From: Bryobacteraceae bacterium
GTDB lineage: Bacteria > Acidobacteriota > Terriglobia > Bryobacterales > Bryobacteraceae
Length of the DNA: 64,000 bases
Assembly: GCA_029975915.1 (NCBI GenBank)
Contig: JARKOC010000034.1
Location: forward strand, 98,328 to 162,327
Direction of reading: 5' to 3'
This document shows, one piece after another, positions 8,624 to 17,521 of the stretch (positions are counted from its first letter, which is position 1; each line of letters starts with the position of its first letter). The position numbers and the translations under genes are program-made. The notes beneath the pieces are model-generated. The model was not told where the DNA came from and searched no databases. It saw only the letters and a list, made by a program, of their open reading frames with translations.

Positions 8624-8995
8624 ATGAAGATATTTCTCCACACGCTCGTGGCTCTGGCCCTGACCCTCACTTTGGTGAGCGGTCTGTGTGCGGGCTGCGT
8701 GCAGACCGGGGCTGAACACAAGTGCTGCCGACAGAACGAGACCGCGCCGAGTTGCCATCAGCCACAACCAAAGGAACGGGAGCGCTGTGGCTGTCCGGAC
8801 ACTGGGCGCATCATGGCCTCGTCGCTGGAAGCAAAGCAGGGCGTGAAGCAGAGTGGCCAGCCACTGGTTGTTCTGGCTGTGGTTGAAGTGCCTGTGGCTG
8901 CTGTTGAGCAGACAACCACGATTTTCCCGTTGGTGCGGGTATTCGACCGCCCCCCGCCGGACCTGCTCAGTCTGAACTCGATTCTCCGGATCTGA
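8624..8995 (+). CDS. Small exported Cys-rich protein
   Basis: A 123-residue protein with an N-terminal hydrophobic signal (MKIFLHTLVALALTLTLVSG) followed by clustered Cys residues (CAGC, CC, and CGC further on) and a hydrophobic C-terminal part ending FDRPPPDLLSLNSILRI. That ending resembles small proteins encoded near copper-handling genes, but I cannot name a family. The signal indicates export to the membrane or periplasm. It is probably transcribed from the TTGACA/TCTAAT promoter just upstream and lies 117 bp before a second Cys-rich gene, suggesting a shared metal-related role. Confidence 0.6.
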   Translation: MKIFLHTLVALALTLTLVSGLCAGCVQTGAEHKCCRQNETAPSCHQPQPKERERCGCPDTGRIMASSLEAKQGVKQSGQPLVVLAVVEVPVAAVEQTTTIFPLVRVFDRPPPDLLSLNSILRI

Positions 8996-8997
8996 CA

Positions 8998-9028
8998 GGG
9001 GAGTTAGCCGGCTCGTGCCGGACTTCCC
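8998..9028 (+). other. Bulged hairpin between the two Cys-rich genes
   Basis: The sequence can fold as CCGGC/GCCGG closed by a TCGT loop, a 3-nt bulge, then a lower stem of GGGAGT against ACTTCCC with one G-T pair. No T-run follows, so it is more likely a processing, attenuation or stability element than a terminator. Confidence 0.35.
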
Positions 9029-9112
9029 TGCGGGCGCGCCGTGCGCCTGCGAGTTCGTTTTGTCGAACCGCCGCTCGTCGGCTCAACCAGATCAATCACA
9101 TAGGAGAATTCA

Positions 9113-9328
9113 ATGACTCATAGAATTGCGATGATGGCCTTCGCCTTGGCCTTGGCAGTGGGTGCTGGCGTCTATGCCACGACCAACGAAACAAAGGCGA
9201 CCTGCTGCTGCGGCGAGCAGTGCAAGTGCAATCCCTGCAAGTGCGACAAGGACGGCTGCAAGTGTGGAGCCCAATGCCAGTGTGACGGCAAGTGCGGCGA
9301 CCACTGCAAGCGTCCGGTGAAGAAGTAG
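9113..9328 (+). CDS. Exported metallothionein-like Cys-rich protein
   Basis: A 71-residue protein: an N-terminal signal-like helix (about 1-23), then about 40 residues holding 13 Cys in C-x-C, C-x2-C and CCC arrangements, with Lys, Asp and one His. The pattern is that of a thiolate metal-binding protein, but the signal peptide is unusual because known bacterial metallothioneins are cytoplasmic. AGGAG lies 8 bp before the ATG. It is flanked by a bulged hairpin upstream and a terminator hairpin downstream. No named family is recognised; binding of copper, zinc or similar metal is inference from the Cys pattern. Confidence 0.7.
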   Translation: MTHRIAMMAFALALAVGAGVYATTNETKATCCCGEQCKCNPCKCDKDGCKCGAQCQCDGKCGDHCKRPVKK

Positions 9329-9345
9329 TGAAGTAGTTCTGTTGC

Positions 9346-9384
9346 GGGGTGTGAGCCTCTTGTTGTTGACGGGGTTCACACCCC
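9346..9384 (+). terminator. Hairpin terminator after the metallothionein-like gene
   Basis: Perfect 9-bp arms GGGGTGTGA and TCACACCCC enclose a 21-nt loop. The hairpin lies 17 bp after the stop and before the convergent isomerase gene. Only a weak T-rich tail follows (CTTCGTGT). Confidence 0.6.
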
Positions 9385-9403
9385 CTTCGTGTCTGTGATC
9401 ACT

Positions 9404-10321
9404 CTATCGGATCAGGCTGAATGCTTTTTTCATGGCTGCCGCAGTCTCCTGAAGCGCCTGTTCGGGCGGCAGGGCGCGCAGGCGGGCCGAGAAGGGCTCG
9501 CAGCGAGCTGGAGCATCGCAACCGATCGAATGCAGCGTGGAGAGAAATCCGCCGACGTCGATGACGCCGGTTTCACAGGGAAGCGCCCGCTTGGAATCGA
9601 TCTGTTCATCGACGGCGATGCCAGCTGGCGCGTCGTTCAGGTCAATCAGGACGACATCGGATGCCTTCAAGGTCTTGATGTCGGAAAGCGTTTCGCCGGC
9701 CGTGTACCAGTGCCAGGAGTCAAGCACGAATCCCACGTTTGGCTTGCCTATGGCAGCGATGAGTTCGCGCATCCCGTTCATCGAGTGGACGAACGGGTGG
9801 CGGCGCTCGGCGCGGGAGGTCTTGGGGCCGACGTACTCAAGGCCGAGCCGGCAGTCCTGGTCTTCGAGAACCGAGGCGACCTGGCGCAGGCGGCTGGCGT
9901 GGACTTTCATGTTTTCTGCGTAGGTGAGCGTGTCGCTCCCGGGACTGATCCAGGTACCCATGCGATTCGCTCCTGCGGCCCTGATGGCGGCGGCGCGGCG
10001 GGGCAAGTCCACCAGCCCGGCTCGGAATGTTTCGTCGTCGCGGCGGAACTCCACCGGCAGTCCGGCGCATCCCCACATGACGCCTTTTGCGCGTGCCTCT
10101 TCCACGAGGGCGCCCAGCGCCTTGGCATCCAAGGAGGCGAGGAATCCAGAATCGACTTCGACGGATTGAAAACCATACTGGGCGGCGTAGGAAATGGCCT
10201 GTCGCTGGTCGGCCTTTACGCCGATAGAGCCACAAGAGAGTTGGATGGACATCTTCGTGCGGGCGCCGGCGAACAGCGAAGAGAATGAAAACAAGCCAAA
10301 TTGGCGACGGTTGATCGGCAT
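9404..10321 (-). CDS. Sugar phosphate isomerase/epimerase-like TIM-barrel protein with twin-arginine leader
   Basis: The 305-residue protein begins with a short twin-arginine-like leader (MPINRRQFGLFS) and continues as an AP-endonuclease-2/xylose-isomerase-like TIM barrel. Family-like segments include GFQSVEVDSGF, LGLEYVGPK, GFVLDSWHW and VVLIDLNDAP; the last two carry Asp, His and Asn expected for metal binding. GGGAG lies 8 bp before this ATG, so the in-frame extension to 10447 is not used. Proteins like this process sugars outside the cytoplasm in acidobacteria; the substrate is unknown. It is divergent from a barstar-like gene 49 bp away. Confidence 0.75.
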   Translation of the reverse strand: MPINRRQFGLFSFSSLFAGARTKMSIQLSCGSIGVKADQRQAISYAAQYGFQSVEVDSGFLASLDAKALGALVEEARAKGVMWGCAGLPVEFRRDDETFRAGLVDLPRRAAAIRAAGANRMGTWISPGSDTLTYAENMKVHASRLRQVASVLEDQDCRLGLEYVGPKTSRAERRHPFVHSMNGMRELIAAIGKPNVGFVLDSWHWYTAGETLSDIKTLKASDVVLIDLNDAPAGIAVDEQIDSKRALPCETGVIDVGGFLSTLHSIGCDAPARCEPFSARLRALPPEQALQETAAAMKKAFSLIR

Positions 10322-10370
10322 GGATGACTCCCGTGGAGCCAGTCTATCGCGTATTCTGGAAAAACGGTCG

Positions 10371-10799
10371 ATGATTCCCACCCTGGAGCAGATATTGGGC
10401 CGCGTGGACGATCCTGAAACGCCAGTCGTGTGGATCGACCCCGTCATGCCGCCCGATTTCTGGCGAGCGCTCCCGGGCGGGCTGCGACGGCACGGCTACC
10501 ATATCTTTCATATCGATGAAAAAGGTCCTGTCGAGAGCCGGCAAGCGCTGCTGGAGAGGTTCGATGAACTGTGCGAATCGAACGGTTCGTCTATTCCTGA
10601 TTTCGATTCGCTAAAGTCCCGCCTGTTGGCGTTGGCATCAGCCCCCGGCCGAGGGTGGGCAATCCTGTTTAGCGATCCGGACCCCCTCCGGCAGTCCGAC
10701 GAGGAGGCGTTCGAGGAACTGATGGAGACGCTCGAGGTCGTGCACGAAACCTCTTTTCAGATCTACTCGAAATTGTTCACACTGATCGTCCGTGATTGA
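10371..10799 (+). CDS. Barstar-like protein
   Basis: A 142-residue acidic protein. The layout resembles the barstar (ribonuclease inhibitor) fold: 'FHIDEKGPVESRQALLERF' as strand and helix, then DFDSLKSRLLAL where barstars have WDALWDCL, then WAILFSDPDPLR and an acidic helix. The characteristic Trp is missing. No barnase-type ribonuclease is visible beside it. The ATG at 10371 avoids overlap with the divergent isomerase gene, whereas upstream in-frame starts lie inside it. It may be an orphan antitoxin or a barstar-fold protein with another role. Confidence 0.55.
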   Translation: MIPTLEQILGRVDDPETPVVWIDPVMPPDFWRALPGGLRRHGYHIFHIDEKGPVESRQALLERFDELCESNGSSIPDFDSLKSRLLALASAPGRGWAILFSDPDPLRQSDEEAFEELMETLEVVHETSFQIYSKLFTLIVRD

Positions 10800-10825
10800 C
10801 CTGTAGCGTTTCGGACTGTTAAATT
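10796..10825 (+). promoter_or_regulatory. Promoter of the TetR/RND operon
   Basis: TTGACC (10796-10801) and TAAATT (10820-10825) are 18 bp apart. The expected transcription start falls inside the palindrome at 10825-10851. The -35 overlaps the stop of the preceding gene. Confidence 0.5.
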
Positions 10826-10851
10826 AGTATTCGCTATGTTAGCGAATGCTA
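10825..10851. promoter_or_regulatory. Palindromic operator for the TetR-family regulator
   Basis: ATTCGCT and AGCGAAT form a perfect 7-bp dyad around a 5-bp centre. The dyad extends to 11-bp arms with one mismatch (outer TAG/CTA). It begins at the predicted -10 and covers the predicted start of transcription, as expected for an autorepressor. Confidence 0.65.
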
Positions 10852-10877
10852 GAGAAGGTCACGATGCCAAGCACCGG

Positions 10878-11477
10878 ATGACCGGCGAGGAGCGGCGCGC
10901 GCAGATCGTCCGTACCGCTCTTGATCTGTTTGCCAAGGATGGGTTTCGGGGCACAACGACGCGAGAACTGGCGTCCGCGGTCGGGGTGAGCGAACCGGTC
11001 CTCTACCAGCACTTCGCGAACAAGAAAGAACTTTACACGGCCATCGTCCAGGATCTTTGTCTGCATGGGATGGAGGAATTCGGGGACCGGTTGGCCACCG
11101 CCCTGCACGAAAAGGATATGCAGACGTGCCTGCAAAAGTTGGGCGAGCTGGTTCTGTCCTGGTATCTGGACGATCCAAGGCCCATCCGCCTGTTGCTGTT
11201 CAGCGCGCTGGAAGGCCACGAACTGGCGGAGATCTGGTACGAACAATCCTTCGCCATGTTCTTCGGGCCATTCATCGACAAACTCGCGCGAAGCTCGGAG
11301 GCTGGGCAACTCAAGGAGATCGATGCAGCCGTGTTGGCGAGGGCGTTCATAGGGATGGTTGGCAATTACGGTTTGGCGACGGCGGTCTTCAAGTACCCGG
11401 AATTTCAACTCAGCCGGGAACAAACCGTATCTAAATTCGTCGATATCTTTTTGATGGGTGCTGGCAAACAGCAGTGA
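10878..11477 (+). CDS. TetR/AcrR family transcriptional regulator
   Basis: A 199-residue regulator. The N-terminal helix-turn-helix is clear (RRAQIVRTALDLFAKDGF, then TTRELASAVGVSEPVLYQHF and NKKELY); the remainder is a helical ligand-binding domain. It precedes the RND efflux genes and should repress them and itself through the dyad just upstream. An in-frame ATG at 10836 sits inside that operator and has no ribosome site, so the ATG at 10878 is chosen. A five-codon frame at 10864, preceded by AGAAGG, ends as ATGA on this start and could couple its translation. Confidence 0.9.
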   Translation: MTGEERRAQIVRTALDLFAKDGFRGTTTRELASAVGVSEPVLYQHFANKKELYTAIVQDLCLHGMEEFGDRLATALHEKDMQTCLQKLGELVLSWYLDDPRPIRLLLFSALEGHELAEIWYEQSFAMFFGPFIDKLARSSEAGQLKEIDAAVLARAFIGMVGNYGLATAVFKYPEFQLSREQTVSKFVDIFLMGAGKQQ

Positions 11478-11497
11478 CGGAAGGGAACTCAAGCGCG

Positions 11498-12697
11498 ATG
11501 CGATTGAAAGCAATGGCTGTGTTTGCGGTGGCGATCGCAATCGCCGGCTGCGGCAAAAAGCAGGAGGCCGCCGGCCCGAAGAGGGTGGAGGCGATTGAAG
11601 TCCGGACTGCGACCGCTGAAACGCGTACCGTCGAGCGGTCGATCATGGTCACTGGATCGCTCCAGCCGGATGAGACGGTGACGGTGACTTCGGAAGTATC
11701 CGGCCGGGTAAAGAACGTCAACTACGATTTCGGCCAGTCCGTGCGGCGCGGCCAAGTGGTGGCAGAACTCGATACAACCGAGCTCAGATTGCAGATGGAG
11801 CGGACTCGCGCCACTCTGGCTCAGGCGTTGGCCAGGGTGGGGCTGCCTGCGGACGCTGCCGAGGACGCCGCGCCTGAATCCACGCCGTCGATGCGGCAGG
11901 CCAAGGCGCAACTGGACGACGCGCGGTCGCGCTTCGAGCGCGCGGAGAAGCTGAGCAAGACAGGAGACATCGCCCAGGAGCGCTTCGTCGAGGCCGAAAA
12001 GGCTCTCGCCGCCCGCCAGGCGGCCTATGACATGATGCGCGACGACAAGTTAACGCAACTTGCGGCCATCAAAGGCTTACGGGCTGATCTGCGGCTGGCC
12101 GAGAAGCGGGTAAAGGATGCCACGGTGGTTGCACCGTTTGACGGCCAGGTTTCGGCCAAGCACGTTTCGCCTGGACAGTACATCAAGGAGAACGTGCCGA
12201 TTGTCACGCTGGTAAAGACCTCGCCGCTGCGGTTGCGGGTTGAAGTGCCGGAATCAGCCGTCGGGCTGGTGAGGATGGGGACCGAACTGGTCTTCACGAC
12301 CGAGGCGGTTCCCGGGATGGAATTCCGCGCCAGGGTAACAGAATTGAACCCAGCGCTAGACGCCCGATCCCGGACGCTGTCGGCCGAGGCCCGGCTCCTG
12401 ACAGCAGATGCCCGGCTGAAGCCCGGAGCCTTTGTCCAGGTCCGTTTGGTGACGGCGGCCGCCTACCCTGTCATCGCGATCCCCAAGGAGGCCGTGTATA
12501 CCGTCGCCGGCCTGAACAAGTTCTTCACCATCGAAGGAGGCAAGGCCGTGGAACACAAGATCCCGGAAATCCTGGGCCAGAACGGATTTGTGGAAATCCC
12601 GGAGGGTCTCGTGAAGGCGGGATCCGCGGTCGCAGTGTCCAACGTGGCGCTGCTGACCGATGGCGCCCCGGTGAAAACGGCCGGCGGCAGGAGCTAG
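11498..12697 (+). CDS. RND efflux periplasmic adaptor (membrane fusion lipoprotein)
   Basis: The 399-residue protein begins with a lipoprotein signal (MRLKAMAVFAVAIAIAGC, lipobox IAGC). Then come the barrel/lipoyl part (VTSEVSGRVKNVNYDFGQSVRRGQ), a coiled-coil hairpin rich in Ala, Arg and Glu (about 100-190), the second lipoyl half (VVAPFDGQVSAKHVSPGQYI) and the beta-barrel domain. This is the AcrA/MexA family linking the inner-membrane pump to TolC. GGAAGGGA precedes the ATG at 11498; an upstream GTG at 11474 overlapping the TetR stop is possible but would spoil the signal peptide. It is the first structural gene of the operon. Confidence 0.93.
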   Translation: MRLKAMAVFAVAIAIAGCGKKQEAAGPKRVEAIEVRTATAETRTVERSIMVTGSLQPDETVTVTSEVSGRVKNVNYDFGQSVRRGQVVAELDTTELRLQMERTRATLAQALARVGLPADAAEDAAPESTPSMRQAKAQLDDARSRFERAEKLSKTGDIAQERFVEAEKALAARQAAYDMMRDDKLTQLAAIKGLRADLRLAEKRVKDATVVAPFDGQVSAKHVSPGQYIKENVPIVTLVKTSPLRLRVEVPESAVGLVRMGTELVFTTEAVPGMEFRARVTELNPALDARSRTLSAEARLLTADARLKPGAFVQVRLVTAAAYPVIAIPKEAVYTVAGLNKFFTIEGGKAVEHKIPEILGQNGFVEIPEGLVKAGSAVAVSNVALLTDGAPVKTAGGRS

Positions 12698-12703
12698 TCG
12701 CAC

Positions 12704-15700
12704 ATGCGTAAACTTGCGGAAATCTGCATCAAGCGCCCGGTCTTTGCCACGATGTTGATCCTGGCGCTGGTGGTGGTAGGCCTGAACGGTTACCGTCAGC
12801 TTGGGGTGGACTACTTCCCCAAGGTGGAATTCCCTTACGTTAGCGTGACCACGACGCTGCGTGGCGCCAGCCCTGAAGAGGTTGAATCCCAGGTCACCAA
12901 GCCTCTGGAAGAGGCGCTGAACACCATCAGCGGCATCGACGAGCTCAATTCTACCTCGGCGGAGGGGATCTCGCTGGTGGTGATCGGCTTCGTTCTTGAA
13001 AAAGACGCTGAAGTGGCAGCCCAGGAGGTGCGCGACAAGATCTCCACGGTGCTGTCGCAATTGCCCCGGGACGCCGACGCCCCGCTGGTTGAAAAACTTG
13101 CCTCCGACGCAGCGCCCGTGCTCAACATCGTCGTCTCCAGCCCGCGCGACCTGCGCGAGACAACCAAACTGGTGGACGACCAACTCAAGAAGAACATCGA
13201 ATCGCTCAACGGTGTCGGCCAGGTGAAATTCGTCGGCGACCGCAAGCGACAGGTTCAAGTCGTTCTGGACCCCGAGAAGCTCTACAGCTACAACCTCAAC
13301 ATCGAACAGGTACGCGCCTCACTGGCGGCGCAGAACATTGAGATTCCAGGCGGGCGTATCGATCAGGGAAACCGTGAACTCGCCTTGCGCACGATGGGCC
13401 GTGTCGAGCATCCCCTGGACTTCAACCGCATCACCGTCGCCACTGTCAACGGCGCCCCGGTTCGTATCAGCGACATAGCCGAAGTCCGTGACAGTTACGA
13501 AGAGCCGCGCAGCGTGGCCCGTCTCAACGGCAAGCCCGCTGTCGTTCTCCAGGTCCGCAAGCAGGCGGGCACCAATACGCTGGATGTCATCGCCACAGTT
13601 AAGCACCGCATCGAGGAACTCAAATCGGTCCTGCCGCCAGACTTCCAAATCTCCTACGCCCGCGATCAAAGCGGCTTCATCCAGGCGGCATTCCATGCCG
13701 TCCAGGAGCACTTGATCCTGGGTGGAATCTTCGCCGGCATCATCGTTCTGCTATTCATCCGCAACTGGCGCTCCACGCTGATCGCCGCCGTCGCGATCCC
13801 GACGTCGATCATCTCGACCTTCGCTCTGCTCAATTTCATGGGCTTCACCCTCAACCAGATGACCATGCTCGCCCTGACGCTCATGGTCGGCATCGTCATC
13901 GATGACGCCATCGTGGTGCTCGAAAACATCTTCCGGCACATGGAAGAAAAGGGGATGGACCCTGTCACAGCGGCCCGCGAGGGCGTCAACGAGATTGGCT
14001 TGGCCGTCCTGGCCACCACCCTTTCGCTGGTCATCATCTTCATTCCGATCGCCGTCATGCCGGGCATCGTCGGCCGCTTCATGTCGAGCTTCGGTTACAC
14101 GGCTGCGTTCGCCATCCTGGTCAGTCTGCTGGTCAGCTTCACGCTGACGCCGATGCTGTGCTCGAGATTCCTGAAGATCACACATGCCGGAGGCGACACC
14201 AAGGACAGCGCCTTCTTCCGCCACGCGGCCTCCTCGTACCGGAAGATGCTTGCATGGTCGATGTCCCACAGGTGGGCGATTGTCTGTGTCAGCATCATCG
14301 TCGTTTTCTCCACAGTTCCCATGATGATGTTCATGGGCGTCGATTTCCTTCCGGTCGAAGATCAGGGTGAGTTTGAAGTCTCGGTCCGCGCCCCGGTTGG
14401 CTCCTCCCTTGAGGGGACCGAATCCGTGATGGCGCGCATCGAAAAGGACCTTGAAGCCATCCCCGGCGTCCGCGACAAGCTGACTCTTATCGGCGCCGAC
14501 CAACGCCAGCAGGTCGACCGCGGTTCCATCCTGGTTACGCTGGTTGACGTCACCGAGCGCAAGCAATCCCAGCGGGAACTCATGGACATGGCCCGCGATA
14601 TCCTCGCCAAGTATCGCGATCTCACCATCTCGGTCCAGTTGCCATCTCTCATTCAGGGTGGCGGAGCCAATGTCGACCTCCAGTACTCGCTCCAAGGGCC
14701 AGACCTCAACACGCTCGACAAGTATGCGAAACGTCTCATGGCAAAATTGCGCAACATTCCGGGCGTGGTCGATCTCGAATCTTCATATGAATCTGGCAAG
14801 CCGGAGGTCCGGGTCCGCATCAACCGCGACAAGGCGGCCGATCTCGGTGTCAATGTTGCCCAAGTAGCCAATGCCATGCGCGTGCTGGTCGGTGGCGACG
14901 ACCAGGTGACTACCTACAAGGAAGGCGATGACCGCTACGATGTCATGCTTCGCGTGAAGGAGCAGTTCCGCAATTCACCCATGGCGCTTGAACGCCTCTA
15001 CCTGCCTTCCGTGACCCTCGGCAATGTGCCGATCTCGAACGTCGCCACATTGGAACGGGGAGAGGGCCCCGTCTCCATCGACCGCTGGAACCGCCAGCGG
15101 CGGATTCTGATTCAGGGCAACATTTCGAAGGGGCAGGCTCTCGGAAACGTCTTGACCGCCATCCAGACTGAGATGGACTCCATGGGCGTTCCGCCTGAAG
15201 TCAAGCATGGCCCCATGGGCAAATCCAAGGAACTCGGCCGTGCCGTCACTAACTTCCTGATCGCGTTCGGCCTCTCCATCATTTTTATGTACATGATTCT
15301 GGCGGCCAACTACGAGAGCTTTATCGACCCGGTGACGATTCTGCTTTCGTTGCCTCTCTCGGTGCCGTTCGCGCTGCTCAGCCTCTTTATTGCCGGCGAG
15401 AACTTCTCCATCGTCTACACCTCGCTCGGCATTCTCGTGCTGTTCGGCATCGTGAAGAAGAACTCGATTCTCCAGATCGACCACATCAAGGGCCTGCGCC
15501 GGGGAGGCATGGAGCGCCTTCAAGCCATCTATCAGGGATGCGATGACCGGTTGCGCCCGATCCTGATGACCACCTCCGCCCTGGTCGCCGGCATGATCCC
15601 GCTGGCGCTCGGCCGCGGCGCGGGCGCCGGAACGCGGCGGACTGTGGCCATCGTCGTCATAGGCGGCCAGACACTGGCGTTGCTGCTGACGCTGCTGGTG

Positions 15701-15835
15701 ACACCGGTCGCTTACTCAATCTTTGACGACATCGCGCACTCGCCGCGCTGGACGAAGGTCTCCCGCGGCTTGAGTTGGGCGTTTAGTCCGCTCAGAAGGG
15801 CCCTGGGCGCCATCACCGGCTTGGTCCGCATGTAG
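12704..15835 (+). CDS. RND multidrug efflux permease (HAE1/AcrB family)
   Basis: A 1,043-residue inner-membrane pump, standard family length. It has the opening 'KRPVFATMLILALVVVGLNGY', two large periplasmic loops, and the proton-relay Asp pair in TM4 (MVGIVIDDAIVVLENI). The second half repeats the fold, with conserved VLFGIVKKNSILQIDH and TRRTVAIVVIGG segments. Proton-driven export of hydrophobic or toxic compounds through TolC is the family role; the substrate is not predictable. It starts 6 bp after the adaptor gene. Confidence 0.95.
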   Translation: MRKLAEICIKRPVFATMLILALVVVGLNGYRQLGVDYFPKVEFPYVSVTTTLRGASPEEVESQVTKPLEEALNTISGIDELNSTSAEGISLVVIGFVLEKDAEVAAQEVRDKISTVLSQLPRDADAPLVEKLASDAAPVLNIVVSSPRDLRETTKLVDDQLKKNIESLNGVGQVKFVGDRKRQVQVVLDPEKLYSYNLNIEQVRASLAAQNIEIPGGRIDQGNRELALRTMGRVEHPLDFNRITVATVNGAPVRISDIAEVRDSYEEPRSVARLNGKPAVVLQVRKQAGTNTLDVIATVKHRIEELKSVLPPDFQISYARDQSGFIQAAFHAVQEHLILGGIFAGIIVLLFIRNWRSTLIAAVAIPTSIISTFALLNFMGFTLNQMTMLALTLMVGIVIDDAIVVLENIFRHMEEKGMDPVTAAREGVNEIGLAVLATTLSLVIIFIPIAVMPGIVGRFMSSFGYTAAFAILVSLLVSFTLTPMLCSRFLKITHAGGDTKDSAFFRHAASSYRKMLAWSMSHRWAIVCVSIIVVFSTVPMMMFMGVDFLPVEDQGEFEVSVRAPVGSSLEGTESVMARIEKDLEAIPGVRDKLTLIGADQRQQVDRGSILVTLVDVTERKQSQRELMDMARDILAKYRDLTISVQLPSLIQGGGANVDLQYSLQGPDLNTLDKYAKRLMAKLRNIPGVVDLESSYESGKPEVRVRINRDKAADLGVNVAQVANAMRVLVGGDDQVTTYKEGDDRYDVMLRVKEQFRNSPMALERLYLPSVTLGNVPISNVATLERGEGPVSIDRWNRQRRILIQGNISKGQALGNVLTAIQTEMDSMGVPPEVKHGPMGKSKELGRAVTNFLIAFGLSIIFMYMILAANYESFIDPVTILLSLPLSVPFALLSLFIAGENFSIVYTSLGILVLFGIVKKNSILQIDHIKGLRRGGMERLQAIYQGCDDRLRPILMTTSALVAGMIPLALGRGAGAGTRRTVAIVVIGGQTLALLLTLLVTPVAYSIFDDIAHSPRWTKVSRGLSWAFSPLRRALGAITGLVRM

Positions 15836-15865
15836 GCCGGCAATCACCCGGCAGGCGAATAGAGG

Positions 15866-17521
15866 ATGAGTATGAATTCGAGGATTCTTGGGGGACTATT
15901 GATCAGTGCCTGCGCATTGGCGCAGCCGCCTGGTATTGACGAGGCTCCGCGCGTTGGTGTCGGAGACCAGGAGATCCGTCTCACGCTCGACCTGGCGTTG
16001 GAACTCGCGCTCAAGAACAACCTGGCCATCGAAGTTGAGCGCACCCAACTCGACTCGGCGGCCCAGGCCCTCAAGGGAGCCAAGGGCGCATTCGACACCG
16101 TCACCCTCTGGCAGCCGTCGATCAGCGACATGACCACGCCGACCCCAAACACGCTGTTCGCCCCGGACGGCAAGCTGAAGGACAAGGCGGTCAACTGGAA
16201 CATGGGCCTCCGCCAGAAAACGCCCTGGAACGGTGTTTCACTCAACGTCGCATTTGACAACTCCCGCCAGTCCACCACCAACGTGATCAACGCCCTGAAC
16301 CCCTTCAACTCCTCAAGGCTTTCGGCCACCGTCTCCGCACCCCTCTGGCGCGGCCGCCGCATCGACCGGGAACGCGCCGAGATCAGGATCCGTTCAAAGG
16401 CAGTCGAACAGTCCCGAGCCGATTTCGAGACCCGCGTCGTGGAGATCATCACCCTGGCCCAGTCGGCCTATTGGGACCTTGCCGCCGCGCGCGAGGACGC
16501 CAAGGTGGCTTCCATGGGCGTCACTCTCGCCCAGGAGCAGGTGGACCGCACCCGCCGCGCCATCGACGCCGGCACCCTCGCCCCGGTCGAATTAGCTGCC
16601 TCGGAGGCCGAGCTTCAACGCCGCGTTGACAGCTACGTCACCGCGGTCGGCGCCGTCACCGTAGCCGAAAATGCCCTGAAGAGCCTCATCGCCTCCGGCC
16701 GCCAGGACGAAATATGGGCCAAGCGGATTGTTCCGGCGGAGACCCGCCCCCTCGACATTCCTGATACCGACGTCGCCACTGGCATGGCCAGCGCCATTGC
16801 CAAGCGTCCGGAACTACGCTCTTTGGAACTGCAGAAAGCTCAAGCCGAGGTCCAGAAATCTCTCGCTTCGGACTCCACCAAACCCACCGTCAGCCTCACC
16901 GGCTCCTACTCGGTCGCAGGCCTCGCCGGCGCCCAGGCCGCCAACGCCAGTCCCTTCGCTTCTTTGTTCGGCGGCATCACATCCCGCATTAACGATCTCT
17001 CCGAGATCCAAGGACTGCCGCCCTTGCCGGCCTCCTCCGGCGGCGGCATCCCGCCGTCGCTGGTCGGCGGTTACGGAGCCTCGCTTTCCAACCTCATATC
17101 GGGTGACTTTCCCACGGTTCAGGCCGGGCTGCTGATTGAGTGGAACCCGCGCAACCGGACGGCCGAGGCGGCTCTTGCACAGGCAGGTCTCGCCGAAAGG
17201 CGCTTGAACATTATGCGGCGCCAGATTGAGCAGGGCATCGAGGCCGAGGTCCGGAACGCGTTGCAGGGTTTGTCGACTGCCCGGCAGCGCATCCAGGCCG
17301 CCCAGGCCTCCGAACGCGCCGCCCAGGAGAAACTCGATAGCGAGATTCGACTCTTCCAAACAGGGGAGTCGACCAATTTCATGGTTCTGACGCGCCAGAA
17401 TGAACTCATCGACTCGAAGCGCCGCGTGGTGACATCCACGCTATTGCTGAATCGCGCGGTCGCCCTCGCCCAGAAGGCCATCGGCACCGCCCTGGTGTCA
17501 CACAACATCAGCCTGAACTGA
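15866..17521 (+). CDS. TolC family outer membrane efflux protein
   Basis: A 551-residue protein with a signal-like N-terminus ending near ALAQPPG and two repeats of the long-helix TolC pattern (LDLALELALKNNLAIEVERTQL and later IEQGIEAEVRNALQGLSTARQRI). It also has a Pro/Gly-rich insert near 385-410 (PPLPASSGGGIPPSL). It forms the outer-membrane channel for the RND pump. AGAGG lies just before the ATG and the gene follows the permease by 30 bp, completing a tetR-adaptor-pump-channel operon. Confidence 0.92.
   Translation: MSMNSRILGGLLISACALAQPPGIDEAPRVGVGDQEIRLTLDLALELALKNNLAIEVERTQLDSAAQALKGAKGAFDTVTLWQPSISDMTTPTPNTLFAPDGKLKDKAVNWNMGLRQKTPWNGVSLNVAFDNSRQSTTNVINALNPFNSSRLSATVSAPLWRGRRIDRERAEIRIRSKAVEQSRADFETRVVEIITLAQSAYWDLAAAREDAKVASMGVTLAQEQVDRTRRAIDAGTLAPVELAASEAELQRRVDSYVTAVGAVTVAENALKSLIASGRQDEIWAKRIVPAETRPLDIPDTDVATGMASAIAKRPELRSLELQKAQAEVQKSLASDSTKPTVSLTGSYSVAGLAGAQAANASPFASLFGGITSRINDLSEIQGLPPLPASSGGGIPPSLVGGYGASLSNLISGDFPTVQAGLLIEWNPRNRTAEAALAQAGLAERRLNIMRRQIEQGIEAEVRNALQGLSTARQRIQAAQASERAAQEKLDSEIRLFQTGESTNFMVLTRQNELIDSKRRVVTSTLLLNRAVALAQKAIGTALVSHNISLN

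Noticed and set aside
9389..10288. 299-residue plus-strand frame
   Set aside because: Shadow of the minus-strand TIM-barrel gene; no recognisable motif.
12356..14695. Long minus-strand frames (300 and 314 residues)
   Set aside because: Antisense to the adaptor and RND pump genes, His/Asp/Arg-rich as expected for shadows.
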